A DNA stretch of 64,000 nucleotides from Rhipicephalus microplus (GCF_043290135.1 NC_134700.1:239143588-239207587), one strand, 5' to 3'. Shown: positions 32,873-50,553, numbered from the stretch's first letter. Made by a program: numbers and translations. Notes: a model not told the origin generated them from the sequence alone.

Positions 32873-34892
32873 GCGTTTGTGTGTATATAAATGCTTCCGT
32901 GCTTTTTTCCTTAGTTCAATGGTTCACAGACTTCGCGAGCACTTACACTGAAAAAGCACACGTTCAGAGCACCATGCTACTTAAGCAGGGAATAGTGTAA
33001 TAAAACAAATAGGAGTATAAGCAAACATGCATATAGCATGAGAGAGTCTGGTGTGTAAGTATATACAAACACAGGGGCGATACGGTTATTCTGAGGCGTG
33101 ACCTATATGGGTACACACATATGAACCAAGCGGCAGCGCTATCCTGATGGCTTCGCGCACGCACAGAGCTTGCGTACAATGCAAATTAAGATAGGATATA
33201 TTCGCAAGATTTCGTAGCGAGCGCCTGTCATTGCTTGCGAGATGTGCTGTATAGGGTCATCGATGAAAATTCCGCTGGTGTGTTTTTATTTAGTGTGTGC
33301 GTTTTTCGTTTCTTTAGTATAGAAGGTCACCTTAACGATCCATGAATATGCGATAGGACCAATTTTTGCTTAAGACGTAGAAGAGAGTTAGTGTGTTGAT
33401 CGTTATAGCGTATTGTAACGCACACCAGTTGAGAGGATATACACGAAACAAAAGGACCCTCAAGTGCTGACAGATACGCAAGTGGACGTACTTAAGTGTG
33501 GTGTAGGTTCTTTTCTTTCGTGTTCATCGTTTCGGCCAGTGTGCGCCACCATACGCTATAATAAGCAAATGTTGGTCAGAAATTTGGGAACTATTAGAAT
33601 AGAATGGGCTTCACTATTATTTGCCAACTTTTTATAGAACACCGTTTACTTCTGATTCATTCCTTCATTGGAGAGTTCAAAGATCGATCGACAGATCCTC
33701 GATTGGCCTATTCTCGAGCAACTGGGCGCAAGGGATGTACAGTTTTAGCAGTCTCCCCTTCTAGCATCCTCTATTATAAAACTTCCTTTCCTCCACAAAG
33801 TGTCGCCAGAAGATCTAAGAATTCGCAAGCAACCTGGCGTTCCATCTGTTACGCCTCCTCCTTGTTTTGGAATAAGTCGAGTGTAAACAGGGCCCTACTT
33901 CATCCGCTTCGTTAAATTATTCAAGGCAAGGACTTGCAGCTTATAAAATAAACATTGAGACAAGCTCTTTGGTTGGGGAATTAGGTAGGATTGCTTTGTA
34001 GCCGTTATTGTGCGCTGCGTTAATTGTTTATCCTACATATGTCCTATTTAGGCGGACTACAGGGAACCTATTCTGTGGAGAAAAGTACAAGAGGCTCCTT
34101 GTTGGCTTATAGGAAGCATACACGCTGGCGTTGTTTACGAAGAATAGGCAGTGTTATGTTTTTTGTCTTTTATTTTTGGAGGAAGCATTCACAAGAAGCA
34201 AATATATACCATGAAATGTGCAGCATTACAAGGTTCCACTCATATCCACCGGACGCGTTAGCTAGTGAGCAGTTCGCCCTAATGTCTTAAGCGGCTCCAC
34301 ACTGCTCGAGGATATGACTATACCATTAGGTACATATATGAGCGACAGAACAAAGATAACGAAACAAAACGGATGTGACACATTTGTGTCAACTCTGATT
34401 AGCAGGAGGCAGTAGTACTTTTCGCCGCGCTGCATGGTATTTCTCATCGAAGATTACAGAAGTGAGTTTTCGTCAGGCACTAGGAGAGTTTGGTGTTGCT
34501 GGGATGCATTAGTAAGTTATATCGGTGGGATGCGAGTTTGCGCTGGTTCGGCGCGGCGCGTGCACGCAGGAAGGACTCTACTCATTTGGAGCTCTCGGAG
34601 TATGCAGAACCTGAGTTTGCGGCGTCTTTTGTCGTCAGTGCAGACTAAGCTGCATATTAAATAAAGCCGAGGAGACAGCGGTGGCGCATGAAAACCCTGC
34701 TGAGTGTACAGAAATGCAGCCCTTGAAAGTGCGTCGGTCACCCGCATATTCGTATGCGCTGCCTCCTACTCATCGATTTAAAGCTGTGAGATGCATTGTC
34801 TGTCTGGATTTCACCGTATAGTACTTGTGTCTTTGACCAATGGGTGAAGAGTATTTCAGTACTCCACACTGTATCGGCCTTTGGCTAACATT
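32873..34892. other. No gene recognised
   Basis: No domain, RNA or repeat recognised, apart from the presumed LINE 3' UTR just before 34893. Confidence 0.35.
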
Positions 34893-34910
34893 ATAAATAA
34901 ATAAATAAAA

Positions 34911-34949
<39 letters not shown>

Positions 34950-34951
34950 AA
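34893..34951 (+). repeat. AAAT microsatellite, possible LINE tail
   Basis: About 14 AAAT units with one slip. The preceding TCGGCCTTTGGCTAACATTAT has the same layout as the 3' end of the L2/CR1-like LINE at about 5930-5955 (TCGGGCCCTGTAAGGTATCAT), so this may be the end of a short truncated LINE. Confidence 0.6.
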
Positions 34952-35446
34952 GTTCATAGATCACGGGCTCTCGGAGATCAGTCCTTTCTGACATGGCAAT
35001 CTCATCGTATATCGAAGCGTTCTATCATTTGCCGTTGTCACATTTCAATGTCGCGCTGATAAGAACGCACGAAGATCTTCGTTGCCTGTAGCGACAAGTG
35101 TGTTCGGTTGATAAGCACGCAGGTGAAGTTCCACTTCCAGGGGTGCAGAAAGGAAACAGAAGGAAACATTGCGCATTTCGATATAAAGAAAGAAACAAAG
35201 AAAGAACACACTACAAGCTTCGATTTCATTCGTTCTACTGATTTAGCCTGGGGTTTAAGAAATTTTTTTTTGTGTCAGTCATCAGTCATAGTTCTCAGTT
35301 TTACCTCGATTGCTTCAAAGAGCTTGCTTTACAAAGAAATAGTATCCGTGTCCGCATTGTTGGTTGTAAGCAACAAATCAGTTTTGTGCTTGAGCGATTA
35401 CTTTAGACAGATTCAAATAAATCAATAGTAAAAAATCTGTTTGATT
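34952..35446. other. No gene recognised
   Basis: No domain or repeat recognised. Confidence 0.3.
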
Positions 35447-35514
35447 AGGTGTCGAACGCAGGCCTTCTGCAGGGAAAGCAGGGGCCCTACCACAGAGTCA
35501 CGCCATTTGTTTTT
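35447..35514 (-). repeat. tRNA-like sequence
   Basis: On the minus strand an A-box-like TGACTCTGTGGTAGG and a B-box-like GCGTTCGACACC lie about 35 bases apart. No acceptor stem is evident. Confidence 0.4.
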
Positions 35515-36199
<685 letters not shown>

Positions 36200-37753
36200 T
36201 TAACATATATCCATGAAAGCTATCTTGGTTGCATGGCAGTTTTCTACCACAAAGCATGAAACTATTTCGCAAAAAGACCCTATAAAAGCTTCGTGTATAG
36301 AAGAATCCACGTTAACTCAAGTAATGAAGCGTGCTTGAAGAGCAAATAACAACCTGGTATCACATAGTTTGAATTATGCAACCAATGCGCCACTACAAGC
36401 TTCCAATTCATTCAAAAAGGCTCAAGCTTTAACTCATTATTGTCATCAGGCAGAGGATCGACAGAGTGGACGTAATGCGTTTTAGGTGTTACTTCTTCCT
36501 GAATTACGAATAACGATATATGAAATGTTTCCCTACTTCATAAAACTAACGAAAAATAATGGCATAGTGGTTACCTCGGTAATGTACTTCTATTAGTTGC
36601 CAAAGCCCATAACCACCCATGATCCATTTCCTTTGGATATCATGGAAAGTGCTGCCTCTGTTACAATAACGTATGTAATTTAGCGTGGCACGAGAGTAAA
36701 ATAATAACTGCGTGTCACGAAATGATAATTACGTAACTTGACTCACAGGCCAGTCATTTTCGGTCGTAACCGGCTTGCCATTTTTTTATCTTCTCTCGAG
36801 CGTTCATTAGTCGGCGTTGTCTGAGGCCGAGTACAGACATATTATTGTCTAGTTTATCGCATCCAGGCTGTTCTGCAAAATAAAATATTAAAAAGCAACA
36901 AAAATGACAAAATATTATGTTTTTTGGAGAGTAGGGATGTTTCGTAGCTTAGTTAGAAGTTGTGTAATCAGATTAGCTGTTTTAATCAAGTTGGTAAAAA
37001 TCAAAGGGAGTGGTCACTGTGCCCTGGATTGGTCAATGAAAAACATTCGTGAGCCTTTTTGGCACCTAACATTGCTGAGATGCAGTTGGCCGGCAAATAT
37101 TTTGGCACTATTATAAAAAGGTCATATTTGAAGCACACAGACGGCATGAAATGAATCAAAACATGGCACCAAATATAAGACGAGGAGAGGAGAGGGGTAT
37201 AGTGCTGCAAACAAATTATAGAGGTAATGTTTTAGTGGTGAATCACCAGACAACTTTCATCAGGGAGGAGGGCCTATCCGGCCAACGGTTTTCGAAAACG
37301 TGGTTCCATTTGAGAAAACTGTTTCTCATTGCGATTTTTTAAAACAGCTTCACTGAAAACCACGTTAAACTTTTTTCTTGCATGACATTGCTGGCAACAT
37401 CTTCCCAAAATTATTTAAAGTTGCTCTGTTAGTTAACAAAGTAATGTCATTGTCACTACAAGAAGAGTTTCTACTCAAGAGTTTCTACAAACAGGATGTT
37501 AGTGCGCACCCTTTCGTCCAAAAGTTTTCTTGTTGTGAATAGGCAAGGACATTCAAATATTCAGGAACCAAATTCCAATATCAGAAAACAATACAGCGTT
37601 GTCACCGAATATGCTTTCCTTATAAAAAAATTGAACCGACTTTTCGTATAGCTTTCTCGCTTTCTCTGTTTTCGAGCTCCACTCGAACGCAAGTAGCAGG
37701 TCTGAACCTTCTACGAGTAACATCCCCGGCGCTCGATGAATTAGCAGTTGCTT
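36200..37753. other. No gene recognised
   Basis: AT-rich and unremarkable up to the target-site duplication of the LINE. Confidence 0.35.
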
Positions 37754-37766
37754 GAAGTTTTCTTCC

Positions 37767-40532
37767 TGTATCTGGATGACAGCTTCACACCAGAGGAGCT
37801 CCAATATGTGCTGTCTTCAGTAAAACGAACAAGTTCACCAGGAACAGATGGAGTTACATACGCTGCTCTTGCTAATTTGTGCAAAAAAGGAAAATTACAC
37901 CTGATGGACATCTATAATAAAAGTTGGCAAGAAGAAAAAGTTCCGGAAAGTTGGAAGATATCAAAAGTAGCACCGTTGCTAAAGCCAGGGAAGAGCCCTA
38001 TGCAGTTGGACTCGTTTAGGCCGGTTAGTTTGACAAGTTGTTTTTTAAAAGTGATAGAAAAAATGATCAATGAACGAATTTTACGGTGGCAAGACATGAA
38101 AAAACTACTACCAGAAAAGATAGCCGGCTTCAGAAGAGGTAGATGCACAATGGACTGCATTCTGGATTTGATCACAGATGTGGAAAACCAACGAACGCAA
38201 GGAAACATCACTGTCACTGTATTCCTTGATGTCCACCGAGCATACGACACTGTGAGTCACGCTCACGTTCTGGAAGGCCTGGCGTTACAGGGGTTCAAGG
38301 GCAAGATACTGCGTTAGATCGCTAACTTCCTGAAGCACCGGAAAATTTTTGTAGTTACGCAGGAGGGCCCAACGTCAGAACATGTCGTACACCAAGGAAT
38401 GCCTTAGGGCAGCGTGCTAAGCCCTACTCTCTTTAATGCAGTCATGGCGCAGCTCCCGGATAATCTTCCACCTAACATCGGATGTTCAGTATATGCTGAT
38501 GAAATAAGTATATGGATGTCTGGTCCATCGTTTTTGGATGTGCAACAAACTATACAAGAAGGATTGGATTATGTAGACCGTTTTCTAAAAAAAAAAGAGG
38601 TATGGCACTGAGTCTGGCTAAAACAGCCATACTTCCGTTTACCTTAAAAAGACCTGGAAATTTCCAGATTATTCTGCAAAATCAGCCTATTCAAATGGTT
38701 AAAACTCATGAATTCTTGAGAGTAATTTTAGACCGGAGTCTTACATGGTCGCCTCATGTCCAGTCCCTGGAACGAAAAGTGAATCAGGCCATTCGAATCC
38801 TCCGGCATCTCTGCGGGGCCAAATGGGGTGGTACTACAGAGTCGTTATTAGCCCTACATGTTGCCTGGATACGCCCCATCGTAACTTACTCACTGCCTCT
38901 GCTGCACGGACTCCCAGCCTCCACCGAAAGGAGACTTCACTTGTTATTGGCAAGGAGCTTGAGTGTATGTCTGGGTTTATCACGGTCAACTTCCAGTGCT
39001 TTAGTGTATGCGGAGGCTCGAGAGCCACCTTTGGCAGTACTCCGAACTAAAGAAACATCTCGAAATTCATTTAGAACTTTCACGCATCATGAAAGTCATT
39101 TTTTATCTGGTGCAGTAACACAAAGGATGGCAACGAGACTACAGGATACTATATCATCATTTCAAGCAGTAGTACCGGAATTTAAGCAATGGAAACCTTC
39201 AAAACCACCTTTGACGCTGCCACTTCTCAACGTTATCCGTTAAATAGACGGCATAGAGAAGAAAGCAGACATGGCACCTCTAGTAGCGGCACAGTTAGTA
39301 CTTCATCAGCTTCATGTAATGCATAATAAAAAAACGAAGATATATACAGACGGATCATGCACAGAAGCGTCAGCCTGTGCGGTATTTATACCCGAAATTC
39401 AGAAAAAGAAGATGTACAAATTATCGCACAAATCTTCATCGACGACAGCAGAATTAGTGGCTATCTTTGAAGCAGTTGAGCTTATCTGCGAAAATCCTGA
39501 GCCACGAAAATGAGTGATATGCACTGATAGCAAACCTGCTCTTCAGCTAATCAGAAATGTGAGATCACCTTACAAAAATGGTGAAATAGCACAATGTATC
39601 GCAGAAACTGTGGAATATGCCTCATCGCAGGGTGACAACATCGTATTCCAATGGATAACCAGCCACATTGGAATAAAGGGAAATGAAGATGCTGATAGTC
39701 TCGCGAAGAAAGCATTGAAGGAAGGACGGGATTGCGCAATCCCTATGTCTGGGGCGGATATTCGACATTTTACGTCACAAGGAGCTAACCATTGTTCGAT
39801 GGAGAAGTGGTTTGAGAGCCCTAAATCAAAAGAAACGGTACTTTATGAAGTTGATCCACACAGAAAATTTTCCATAGCGACAGACCTCCCACGACACCTA
39901 GAGACATTGATCCACCGACTTAGATTGGAAGTAGCATACACAAACAGATTCCTGCACAAGATACATCGATCCAACTCACCGGAATGCCATTGTGGTCATG
40001 CAGAAGAAAATGTTCGCCATATTCTCTTGGAGTGCGTTAAATACGCAAATGAAAGAGAAAAATTAAAGAACAAATCAGCAAGTTTGGACAGACGGCCCCT
40101 CACAATAAAGAAACTACTTGGACCATGGCCTGAGATGCATCTCCAGAAAAAGGCAATAATCTTCCTGACAGGCTTTTTAGTGGAGACCAGACTGGACAAG
40201 CACCTTTGACTAACAGCCAGGGATGGGTATTATATGATGTGGTCATGTATATACTGACAGATTAGTAAGGTGTGCGTGTAAGTAGTTTATGACTGCGTGA
40301 ACTGCGCGAAGAAAACTGTGTATTGGCATGATATTTGAACTGGTTTTAGTGTGCTATTATGTTTTTTTCTTTTCCGTATTGTAAATTTTTGGGTACCGTT
40401 ACGTATCATTATGATATTTTTCGCTGCAGAACTTTGTGATATGGAGTAGCCGAGGCAATAGGCACCTCAACCTCTCCACAGCAAAACATCTAAAACAGAA
40501 CAGAACAGAACAGAACAGAACAGAACAGAACA
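37767..40532 (+). mobile_element. I-like LINE, 5'-truncated copy with 13-bp target-site duplication
   Basis: A perfect 13-bp direct repeat, GAAGTTTTCTTCC, at 37754-37766 and 40533-40545 sets both ends. The copy starts inside ORF2 just before the reverse transcriptase and runs to an AACAG-type pentamer repeat tail (40490-40532). The coding part is described in the pseudogene entry. Confidence 0.9.
37778..40209 (+). pseudogene. I-like LINE ORF2: reverse transcriptase, RNase H and zinc knuckle, inactivated
   Basis: In order: reverse transcriptase (SSPGTDGVTY, FRPVSLTS, KIAGFRRGRCTMD, FLDVHRAYDTV, GSVLSP, YADEISIW), the thumb/connection region, an RNase H domain with its acidic residues (KIYTDGSC, TTAELVAI, ICTDSKPAL, GNEDADSLA), and a C-terminal knuckle (CHCGHAEENVRHILLEC). 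RNase H places it in the I/R1 group. It is dead several times over: TAG at 38315, TAG at 38405 (in place of the Q of PQG), a frameshift at the 10-base A run 38587-38596, TAA at 39241 and TGA at 39511. The second active-site Asp is Glu (codon 38501-38503). At least two of the stops (38315, 39511) look like Trp codons changed by a G-to-A transition. Endonuclease and ORF1 are missing. Confidence 0.93.
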
Positions 40533-40545
40533 GAAGTTTTCTTCC

Positions 40546-41944
40546 GGGCGCACCACAAATCCTTCCGCAAAAACCATGGAAATATGCGAAATCACTAGAT
40601 GATAACTAGAACGTGTCCGAAGTGCGTTCATGGATTTTTATAAGATAGAAGCACAAAAAAATGAAATCGTGAAAGTAAAACCACAGTGAAAGACAGATGC
40701 TCCGTGGCAGAGATATGTGATTCCTACAAGAGAAACGTTCTCGAGTGAAAAACAGCAAGAAAATAGGAGCATTTTAAGTAGAAAATGAGTCGGCCACATC
40801 CTATATGCTGTATTCTGACGAAGATAAGAAAGAAGTGGTGCTGTTGATTCCTCTCCCATAAATATTCGTGCAGCAACAAATTGCGCACTTTCCAACAGGT
40901 GCTGTGGTGAAAGAGCCTAACACCTCGCCAAAACCCCTCAACCTTTCCTTCATCTTTTGCTTTTACATCTATCCGACGAGCATTCCCTGTATCACGGTTC
41001 ACCCGTTTGGCAGTGATATATGATGCCAGACGAGGGCAGACACCTTCTTCAATCATTCAAACCAGCCCGCTTTTCCTTTCGTACCCCAATTTTCTCGGTT
41101 TTATGTTTCATATTGTTATATTGTGCTTGTTTACAATATTGCGCTAGTTTTTTAATGTGTCACACTCGATAGCAGCATCCTAGCTGCCACTACTCTTCAA
41201 CCATGAGGCCTCGTTCGCACGTTTCTTTTAGCTGTGAATTTTTTTTTGCGCAAACGACGCACTTTTGCGTAAGTTATATAACAGGAAAAAATATATTTGG
41301 GAATTCCCGCCGTGCATGACGCTAGTGCTGTGTGATGTAAGCTCAGCGCAAATACTTAGATTCACGTCTTTAGTCTATGCATCTTTAAACAGTGCGTCCA
41401 AGATGGCGACGAGGAAATATATCAGCTCGAATACGCTTGAGCTGCCACCACGAAAAAGATGCCAGCTCATTGGTCTTCGTTATTCCTTTTTGCCGCACCT
41501 ACTGTGCACCCAGGCTCTACGAGTTTTCAGTGATGACGGAAAGAGCGTTTCGGTGCGGCTGGTCAAGACGCGTTCAGTGAAAGAAGTTCTCAGCTCGACG
41601 AATCACTCCGCTGACAACAACGAGAAAGAAGACAAAACAAAACGAAAACAAACATGCGGGATATTCTCGTTTATTCATATAATATTCAAGCGTTCTGATC
41701 TATCGTATAGTTGCGGTTTTTCTTAAAACGTTCTTTTTGGGCATCATCGGCATGTCATTTTTTACCTTCTCTCTAGAATTCCTCAGGTGTTGTGTAAGCG
41801 TATTCTTTCCAATTGCCCATACATTTATGCACGTTTACACCAAGACACAACAGACCCATGTTGCTCACATGTGAGTCAACAGCCAGGTTTAGGGAAGGGT
41901 GTGGTAAAATGAGACAAAAAAATTTTAAATTGTGATGATTATTA
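40546..41944. other. No gene recognised; one unsupported frame at 41403-41726
   Basis: An ATG in good context (CCAAGATGGCGACG) at 41403 opens 107 codons beginning MATRKYISSNTLELPPRKRC. The frame has no recognised domain. It could be a first exon or chance. Confidence 0.25.
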
Positions 41945-41984
41945 AATGCGAAGCATGTCTTAGTGAACTTCGGTGCCTTTGAGC

Positions 41985-42296
<312 letters not shown>

Positions 42297-42379
42297 AAGC
42301 CTACGACTTATAGCTCTCCTGGCCGTTTGGATAATGACATCGATACGAAACTTAGTATGTCGTTACATGACTGTATGAG

Positions 42380-43700
42380 GAACATGTTTCACTAGTCATA
42401 ACATGAAAATCATAACCTGTTTGTCATGAATGTCATGATTTACATGTAATGGTCCTGCAGCTCTTGCGGTGGTTTCGCCATCATGGCTTGTTGCAAACCT
42501 GGCATGGAATGACATGATTACATGCCGAACACAAGTGACCGACCCTAAATAAAAATCATGGCATGCATGTCATGTAACAACATCACTACATTCCACGCTC
42601 ATAACAATCTCGCGTATGTTTCACTAGCGTCACATGTACAAAATTTGGTATTACGGTACGTGAATGGATGACAAAAGTGTGTGAGTGGTGAAATTATGAT
42701 AATCATGAGATGCGTGTCATGTAAAAACATGACAACATGCCACGGTCATGATGCCCTGGCGACCGTTTCGCTAGCTTCACTTATAACGAATTCGGTATTA
42801 CGGGACGTGAATGGATGACGAAGGTATGATACTGGTGCAAACAAAATAAACATGAAATGCTTGTCTTGGAACAAACTACATGCGATGCTCATGATGCGCT
42901 CGCGGCCGTTTCGCTAGCTTCACCTATGCCAGATTTGATATTACGTGACGTCAACAGGTGAAAAAGGTATGTGACTAGTGCAAACATGATAATCATGAGG
43001 TGCCAATACGTTTTGACGTGACGCGGTGTGCGTGCTCGCCGGCGTTCATTTAGTCGCGTCACGCTGGCGTTGCCACGCCAGGCGCCTGTCCTGCCACATA
43101 CTCGCAGTCACGTGCCGCACTACGTCGCTTTGACGCATGCGCGTTTTAGTGCGTCCGGCGTCCTTCCATCAAGAAAAGAGGGAGAGGCAGTGTTGTCTGA
43201 ATAACGCATCGGCGCGAAATGCACCAAGTCTCATTTCGCAATGGTTGCCGTCGAGCCGCGCCGACGGACGCTGGTCGCGCCTGGCGTCAGACTATATATA
43301 TAGAGTGCTCGCGTTTTGCTAACATAGCATCGCTGTGTTCAGCGTGCGCGCACGTCAACCCTACATTTGAGTATATATATATATTGGGCCCATCATAATA
43401 CGCGGGTGGCCGTTTTGCTAGCTCCGCATGTACCAAACTTGGTGTTACGTGACGTCATCGGATGACGAAATATATGACTGGTGCAAACATGATAATCCTG
43501 ACACGCGTGTCATACGAAAACATGACAACATACTACGCTCATAGCGTGCTCGCGACCGTTTCGCTAGCTCAACATATACTGAACTTGGTATCACGTGACG
43601 TGAACAGATGACGAAGATAAAGGACACATCCAAGCATGATAATCATGACACGGAAGTCATGTACGGCATCATTTACCTCCACCTCGTAACGTTGTGCTGC
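42380..43700. repeat. Tandem array of ~145-bp units
   Basis: The marker GTTTCGCTAGC or a close variant starts at 42472, 42618, 42765, 42908, 43412 and 43558. The steps are 146, 147, 143, 504 and 146 bases; the long step contains an unrelated insert. Units share blocks such as GGTATTACGTGACGTGAATGG, CATGATAATCATGA and ACATGACAACATGCCACG, with clear divergence between them. Confidence 0.88.
43010..43388. other. GC-rich insert in the tandem array, promoter-like
   Basis: This segment breaks the 145-bp period and differs sharply in composition (GC- and CpG-rich). It contains TATATATATAG at 43293-43303 and, about 40 bases on, a GTTCAGCG start-like motif. It ends near a second TATATA run. It may be an LTR or a small transposon, but no duplication at its ends was established. 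Confidence 0.4.
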
Positions 43701-43775
43701 TTTAAAGTGACATATAAATCTTTCTCACTCGTGCTTCGCATATCATCGATTGCCACTGTTCGTGCGATTTCACTC

Positions 43776-47187
<3,412 letters not shown>

Positions 47188-47412
47188 GAGAAATCACAGA
47201 ATATCCATGGAGTGATTGATGAGGAGTGGGAAGAAGCATCTGTCCGTGCTTCCATCCATTCCTTAGTTCTTGCTTCCGTCCGCCCGTGCGTCTGTTCGTC
47301 CATCTGTCTGTCCGTCCACACGTGCTGATTGAGTCATCGAACAAGGCGGTCATGAGCTACGACGAGCTAGGACGGATAAACCAACGGCTTAAGCAGCTTC
47401 GCCCCTGAAAAC
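47188..47412 (+). repeat. Interspersed repeat copy C, short internal deletion form
   Basis: Starts with CAGAATATCCATGGAGTGATTGATG, continues into a short stretch of the CGTCCGTC-type minisatellite, and ends at CAGCTTCGCCCCTG (47395-47408). The left GCGAAGC motif is mutated. It lacks most of the ~500-bp middle of copies A and B. Confidence 0.65.
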
Positions 47413-48489
47413 TATTTCGCGAAATATTTTCCGACGCGCGGAATCCCCGCTCCACCGCGTGTGGCATGAGCCAGCTCGGTCACGAAAGCCACAGCCTCCA
47501 GCGTACTGACTATGATTTATTTGTATGTATCTTTCACGGCCATGGGCCTCCTTACAAATTGTAATATTGCGTTGAATAAGCTAGCGCAAAATTGACCTAG
47601 GCGTCAAAACATATGAATCGTACAATGTGTGGGTGTTTTAAAGGCACATAGATCACAACGATTAAGGCAATATCATCAGGAAAGGCATCAAGAAAGTGGG
47701 CAGCTGCTGGGTTCATGTGCTGCCTTTCGGACGCGTAATAGAGACTTCACTGATTCGCTAAAGAAAGAATTATGGCGTGGTAGGCATAGTGCAACCATGC
47801 TTCTAGTGGGCCCTCTAGAATAGTTTAAAACGGCCCAAATCACACACACACAGACTTTCATTTCTAAGCGGCATGATGCAGGCATGCACCCAGAACCGAA
47901 GGTAGGCTAGTGATTGAAAAGGACCAATTATACTGTCGCGTTCTGCTCTTGAAGGCGAAGCTCAAGCGTACAGCAAGATTTTTGGGCATCGCATAAGAGT
48001 ACTACGAAAAAACGCCAGGCCTATGCGGAAGGCGCAGCACAGTCACAGCGAAAGCTAGAAGAACGGCCCTTCAGAACCTTTTATAAACACTCATAGGGTA
48101 ACTGCTGTAAGTACACTTGCTTAATGCCCACTTCGGCATTAATAATAAAAATTTTAAGATAATAGACCAGCATTCGTTATGTCATTTTTCGTCATTCTTC
48201 TGAGAAGCGTGGTATCTGCTAAACTATTGAGAGGAATTTTGTGCCAATTTTGATGCAGTGGCTGACGACGATGAAGAATCATGCCTGAAGTGGGCATGTG
48301 TCATAGTTAATAGCTTTACGAAAGCAAGCTCTTTAATAAATTGCAGCATTGAACAACCCACTCGATACGCTATTCGCAATGTGCGACGACTACTAGTTTT
48401 TCGACTATTTTTCAACGCTTTATACCTCGTATCAACGCGATCGCTTTCTCGACATCAAGCCTGCCTAAGGCAAGTTTGCCAACATGTCC
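47413..48489. other. No gene recognised
   Basis: Contains the repeat segment 47665-47730 shared with 35722-35790 and an isolated GGCGAAGC motif near 47953; otherwise nothing recognisable. Confidence 0.3.
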
Positions 48490-48720
48490 CAAGCACCGGC
48501 GTTGCTCAGTGGTTGAATACTGGGCTGGCACCCAGCGGACCCGGGTTGGAGCCGCACTGTATCATTGGTACCATTTTTTTTTTCTAATTTTGCATGATCT
48601 GGTTACGGACACCGTTGGTGGCGGCAGTGTGGTGGCGGCGGCGGTGGACAACTATTCCGCGCGTCGCAAAACTAGAGTTGTGATCTCATAACAGCTTTCG
48701 CTGTAAAAAAATGTAACCCT
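48490..48720 (+). mobile_element. Second tRNA-derived SINE-like tick repeat
   Basis: A tRNA-like head (GTTGCTCAGTGGTTGAATAC, then GACCCGGGTTGGAGCCGC) leads to a T run, a GGC/GGT-rich block, and an end block AACAGCTTTCGCTG followed by A7. I remember this arrangement from tick genomes, but the name is unknown to me. It differs from the Ruka-like family. Confidence 0.5.
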
Positions 48721-50553
48721 ACACCCCCCCCCCCCCCCTTCCCCGAGAAGACGTGCGTTATAGGCTCGAAACGCCGAGGGCAGCTGTTTTGTGGGCAAAT
48801 TCATAATGGCAGAAAAAGGAAGCATGAATGTTCACCAATTTCCGTGTTCCACAGAAAGTCTGGTGCATATTGCAATATCTGTGACGCTAGGTCAATGAAT
48901 GAAGTGTTTGCCGATGACAAATGAAAAGGAACACATCTCATGTATAAGCCCTTTGTTTTAAAATATCAGTGTAGTCACTGAATGTATGTGACAACAAACA
49001 TCAATTCAGGAGCCACAGATTGCCTCAGTAATTGAAGCAATCACGACGACGAAACAGTTCTTTGCCCACATGATGTATACGAGGATATCTTAGGGCCACA
49101 TATGCTACAGTATTTAGAAGACGTTATCTTAGACGTTCAACAAATAGACCCCTGACAAATGGGCGAGTCGGTATTGATTCATGACTGGCGGCGACCCGCC
49201 CACGGACAAAAAGAAACACGCCAGTGGTGTTCGCTTCTTTCTTGTCCGTGTGTACATTGCGCAGTTAATCATGAGCGCAAGGGACACTCCAAGTCTTGTC
49301 AGCCTAAGTGAATGCACTTTTTAAAACGCTGAGAAATTGTGGCTTGTCTGACAGAAAGCGGAGCATTTCATCATTCCTGGAATTGAATATATTTTGACGT
49401 TTATTTAAGGCATTTGAATGTTAGTTCATTTTCTTGGGTGATTAAAGCTACACTATACCCGAATGTCATTTTCCTGTTTTTTTGTTTTCTCTGTGGAAAG
49501 ATATTGAGATACACAAGCACTCTGCAAGTGCATGCGTTTGTTTCTTTGATAAGCTAAATTCTCAGCAAGAGAAACACAATACGACTCCTTCTATCCAAGT
49601 AGAAGTCACACCGCACTGCAATACAAGAAAAGCGAATAGCGGCGTTAGGAAATGGTCATGAAGACATGGTTTCCCTTGCAATAACTATTGTAAACCTAAC
49701 CCGTCCCAGTTCACGAGATTTCTGACTGAATGGTTTGTTTCTCTCTTTTGACCGCTATTTCAACATTTACCATCACATTTGAGCGTGCAAGCACGTGCTC
49801 TCGTTTTTTGCCGTGTTTTCGGTTTACCTTCTTTGAGAAGAAAAAGAAATGGGCCACAGACAATTTTCGTAATCGCCAGAAACCAGTACTGCCCTTCATC
49901 TGACTGTCTTCCTGGTCACGTCACAATGGCGGCCAATTCAAGCCGATCTTTCTGCTGGTGCCATAAAAGAACGGGGTTGCGAGCGAAGTAAACGACGTGG
50001 TAGTGTCATGTCGTAGCCACGTATTATGTACGTTGCGAATCCGCGCATTGTAGGAGGCGTTTTTAACGAGCGAACTCTAAAAAACCAATCCACGTTTCAT
50101 TTTCATCTTATTTCTCCTATTCGTTGTGTCTTCTGAAGTGCTATTGCCTTAGTTAAACATTACTACTTCAATCACCTTTCAAATAGAGGCAGTGTAAACA
50201 CCTTAAACTTTCTCATACCTTTTCTCATACCTAAGTACACAATTGTACCGAACGAAAACCCCTATGGACTCATCCGTGTAGAATGGATGGCACTCATACA
50301 GTAGCTCTTCAAAGTACCTTGCCTTGTCTTGTTGAGCCTGTTTCTACTCTGTGTTGCAATACATGTCCGCTCTCATATTTTTTCACAAGTTAATAGGTTG
50401 GGATCCATATTACCGTTTAGCGCTAAACAGCTCATTTCGCTGAAATTCCAGGGTTAGCTTTTGTGTTGTTATTTGTGAGCGAGAAATCACCATTTTCTCC
50501 GTGGCCGCAAAGTCGAGAAAGATGCAAAAAAGCAATTAAAATTTCTGTGTCAC
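48721..50553. other. No gene recognised; small imperfect palindrome at 49201-49250
   Basis: A 15-base C run lies at 48724-48738. At 49201-49219 and 49227-49250 an inverted repeat (CACGGAC...GTCCGTG) pairs with a 5-base bulge. An ATG in a GGCGGCC context at 49926 opens only 21 codons. Confidence 0.35.
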
